NCBI RefSeq assembly: GCF_026552795.1
Contig: NZ_JANFPI010000006.1
Span: 248,001-312,000, forward strand
Origin: Ectorhizobium quercum
Lineage (GTDB): Bacteria; Pseudomonadota; Alphaproteobacteria; Rhizobiales; Rhizobiaceae
Direction of reading: 5' to 3'
Length of the DNA: 64,000 bases
The position numbers were made by a program, and so were the translations under genes. Positions 62,802 through 64,000 of this stretch are shown piece after piece; positions within the stretch are counted from its first letter, which is position 1, and the number at the start of each line of letters is the position of its first letter. The notes beneath the pieces were generated by a model. The model was not told the origin of the DNA. It did not search any database and worked only from the letters and a program-made list of their open reading frames with translations.

Positions 62802-63489
62802 TCTTCAGGCCCTGACCGGTCACCAGACGCCATCTGCTCGTTGAGCTTGCGCACCATCACCGCCTCGATCTCGGGCAGGCATTCGGCGGCGATCAGCGGA
62901 TCGAGCCCGAGCGCCCGCGCCATGGCGAGCGCCGCCGTCATGTCCCAGCCGAGCACCATGGTCCCGCCCATGCCGGCCGTGACGCGAAGCTGCCCGGTCA
63001 GGCGTTGTGCCAGATCCCAGACCTGCCAACCTTCCGGAGTTTCCGGATGGTTCACCCGCGCCGGGCAGTCCGGGCACGAGCCTTCGCAGGCCGCGCAGTA
63101 GCTTTCGCCCCCGCCGAAGTGCCATTCGGCGAGGGCGCGGAGCCGTTTTTTTCCGCATCCAGCATCAGATGCGGCGCGAGGCAGCGGGTCTGGAAAGACT
63201 CGAACACCGGCCAGATGTCCAAAAGCGCGTCGATGCCTTCCGGTGTGACGGGAACGGGATTGCCGTCGGCATCGCCGACACCTTCCCAGCCGGTGACCAC
63301 GCGGCGGGCGACCGCCTTGGCCATGACCAGTGCCTGTTCTTCTTTGCTCGCCTCCTCGGGCAGCGCCTCGACCGCTGGATCGTTGCGTGCGGCGACCATG
63401 ATCGCGGTGGTGACGGGCAGGACGTGCAGGCGCAGGTCGTGGCCGAGATCGAGCCATTTCGGCTTGCTGGAAAGGTCGAGACGGATCAT
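62774..63489 (-). CDS. tail assembly chaperone, long form made by -1 frameshift (gpGT-like)
   Basis: Shares residues 1-115 with the short chaperone, then continues after the slippery site in the -1 frame: KKRLRALAEWHFGGGESYC, CEGSCPDCPARVNHPETPEG, WDLAQRLTGQLRV, EAVMVRKLNEQM, to the stop at 62774, about 238 aa. The downstream frame has no start codon of its own near its beginning, and its Cys-rich head (CAAC, CPDC) is protein-like, so it is expected only as a fusion, as with lambda gpG/gpGT. Confidence 0.65.
63052..63489 (-). CDS. tail assembly chaperone, short form
   Basis: 145 aa from ATG 63489 (MIRLDLSSKPKWLDLGHDLR). Helical protein with TTAIMVAARNDPAVEALPEE, GWEGVGDADGNPVPVTPEGI and a basic Ala/Thr tail. 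Position directly after the tail tube gene and before the tape measure marks it as the tail assembly chaperone of the GTA-like module. The zero frame ends at 63052 in KARARTARRG. It begins 2 bp after the tail tube stop. Confidence 0.8.
   Translation of the reverse strand: MIRLDLSSKPKWLDLGHDLRLHVLPVTTAIMVAARNDPAVEALPEEASKEEQALVMAKAVARRVVTGWEGVGDADGNPVPVTPEGIDALLDIWPVFESFQTRCLAPHLMLDAEKNGSAPSPNGTSAGAKATARPAKARARTARRG
63145..63151 (-). promoter_or_regulatory. -1 ribosomal frameshift site A AAA AAC
   Basis: On the minus strand the chaperone reads GAA AAA AAC at 63153-63145, placing the classic heptamer A AAA AAC exactly in register. A -1 slip continues as AAA AAA CGG CTC into the open frame that lacks its own start. 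GC-rich sequence follows that could stimulate pausing. Confidence 0.75.
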
Positions 63490-63491
63490 GG

Positions 63492-64000
63492 TTAGTAGCT
63501 TTCGATGTCGTTGACGAGAACGGCGGTGCACATCCGCCCCAGTGCGGCGTCGCGCGCGGCCTGCCAGTCGAAGCTGGCCTGGATGCCTTGGGGCCCGCCG
63601 ATCTCGATGCGCGGGCGCGGCAGATAGACGGCATGGACGGTGACGGTCAGGCTTTCGCCCGAGATGAGCGTGTAGGAAAACTCCAGCTCGCAGGGCGTGC
63701 CGTTGATCGCCTGCGTGACTAGCGTGCTGTCGGCGAAGCGGACTTCCGTCCGGCCGGTGAGCGCGGCGATGGAAGGATCGGCACCGTCAATCATGCCGTC
63801 GGCGCGAATGGTCTCGATCCGGTCGAGATTGTTGGCATAGGTGATCTCGGTCGAGATCACGTTGCCCAGTGCGGTGCCATTGCGTTTGATCGCGCCGTTG
63901 AAATGCCCGAAACGGATCAGGTCGAGCTCCGCCGATGTTCCTGCGCTGCTGCTCGTGGCCACCGTCTCGCCCTGCGCCACCAGCCGCGCGGTGGCGGTGA
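63492..64000 (-). CDS. phage major tail (tube) protein, partial
   Basis: At least 169 residues, frame open through the right window edge, so the N-terminus is outside. Blocks: TSAELDLIRFGHFNGAIKRN, ALGNVISTEITYANNLDRIE, IDGADPSIAALTGRTEVRFA, CELEFSYTLISGESLTVTVH, ending VNDIESY. This is the GTA/TP901-1-type major tail tube protein. It heads the visible part of the minus-strand tail module; portal, capsid and head genes should lie beyond the edge. Confidence 0.82.
   Translation of the reverse strand, partial: TATARLVAQGETVATSSSAGTSAELDLIRFGHFNGAIKRNGTALGNVISTEITYANNLDRIETIRADGMIDGADPSIAALTGRTEVRFADSTLVTQAINGTPCELEFSYTLISGESLTVTVHAVYLPRPRIEIGGPQGIQASFDWQAARDAALGRMCTAVLVNDIESY

Noticed and set aside
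1-64000. CRISPR array
   Set aside because: No set of regularly spaced identical direct repeats was seen; Cas4-like domains here are parts of helicase fusions without Cas1/Cas2.
1-64000. tRNA or rRNA genes as integration sites
   Set aside because: No GGTTCRA-type T arm with a matching acceptor stem was found at the borders of the accessory region.

Overview
The window looks like a chromosomal segment of a high-GC alphaproteobacterium of the Rhizobiales, most likely Rhizobiaceae. Evidence: the order recO-era-rnc-lepB-acpS-rsh-rpoZ, a bifunctional Rel/SpoT, two adjacent Porin_2 genes of the Omp2/RopA type, a NYN/LabA gene facing rpoZ, tandem RepB-like ParB genes, and an alphaproteobacterial GTA-like tail module. 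I cannot name the genus from sequence alone.

Layout. (1) 1-21.6 kb is housekeeping core: nadA-nadB-nadC (minus) behind a near-perfect palindromic operator; an HD hydrolase, a MOSC protein and an MFS transporter (plus); then recO, era, rnc, lepB, acpS, rsh and rpoZ (minus), a NYN protein (plus), a DUF892 ferritin-like protein, smpB and dapA (minus), a soluble lytic transglycosylase (plus) and the two porins (minus). Four intergenic gaps carry related copies of a dispersed palindromic element. (2) 21.6-22.8 kb is mostly non-coding with one 53-codon ORF. (3) 22.8-27.7 kb is a minus-strand putative defence operon: a RloC/PrrC-like AAA_13 ATPase translationally coupled to an Mrr-type nuclease-STAND NTPase that now carries a frameshift and a Lys-to-Gln change in its P-loop. 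(4) 27.8-40.1 kb is a mosaic of remnants: a broken IS5-family transposase, a truncated hydrolase, two back-to-back toxin-antitoxin pairs (GNAT/DUF1778 and FitAB-like), conjugative-element genes (DUF736, DUF6499, DUF2285), chimeric or truncated genes (GST-DUF1272, MFS, epimerase, SDR, TetR), an AT-rich two-gene cassette of unknown function and a tandem ParB/RepB-like pair. (5) 40.4-56.9 kb is a large putative defence island: a GHKL-DUF3883 giant protein divergent from an overlapping operon HTH - UvrD/Cas4-like helicase-nuclease - type III Mod - type III Res - Cas4-like/Upf1-like helicase, closed by a convergent DNA methyltransferase. (6) 57.2-64 kb is a decayed GTA-like prophage tail module read on the minus strand from the window end: tail tube, tail assembly chaperone with a textbook -1 frameshift site, gutted tape measure, truncated DUF2460, half of the TIM-barrel baseplate protein, and a DUF2793 protein.

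How they work together. The core genes serve NAD synthesis, RNA processing, protein export, the stringent response and the cell envelope. The right two thirds is an accessory zone: two separate candidate anti-phage loci flank a graveyard of conjugative-element and plasmid genes and abut a defective prophage. At least eight abrupt in-gene seams, most without IS scars, show repeated deletion, unless some are assembly artefacts.
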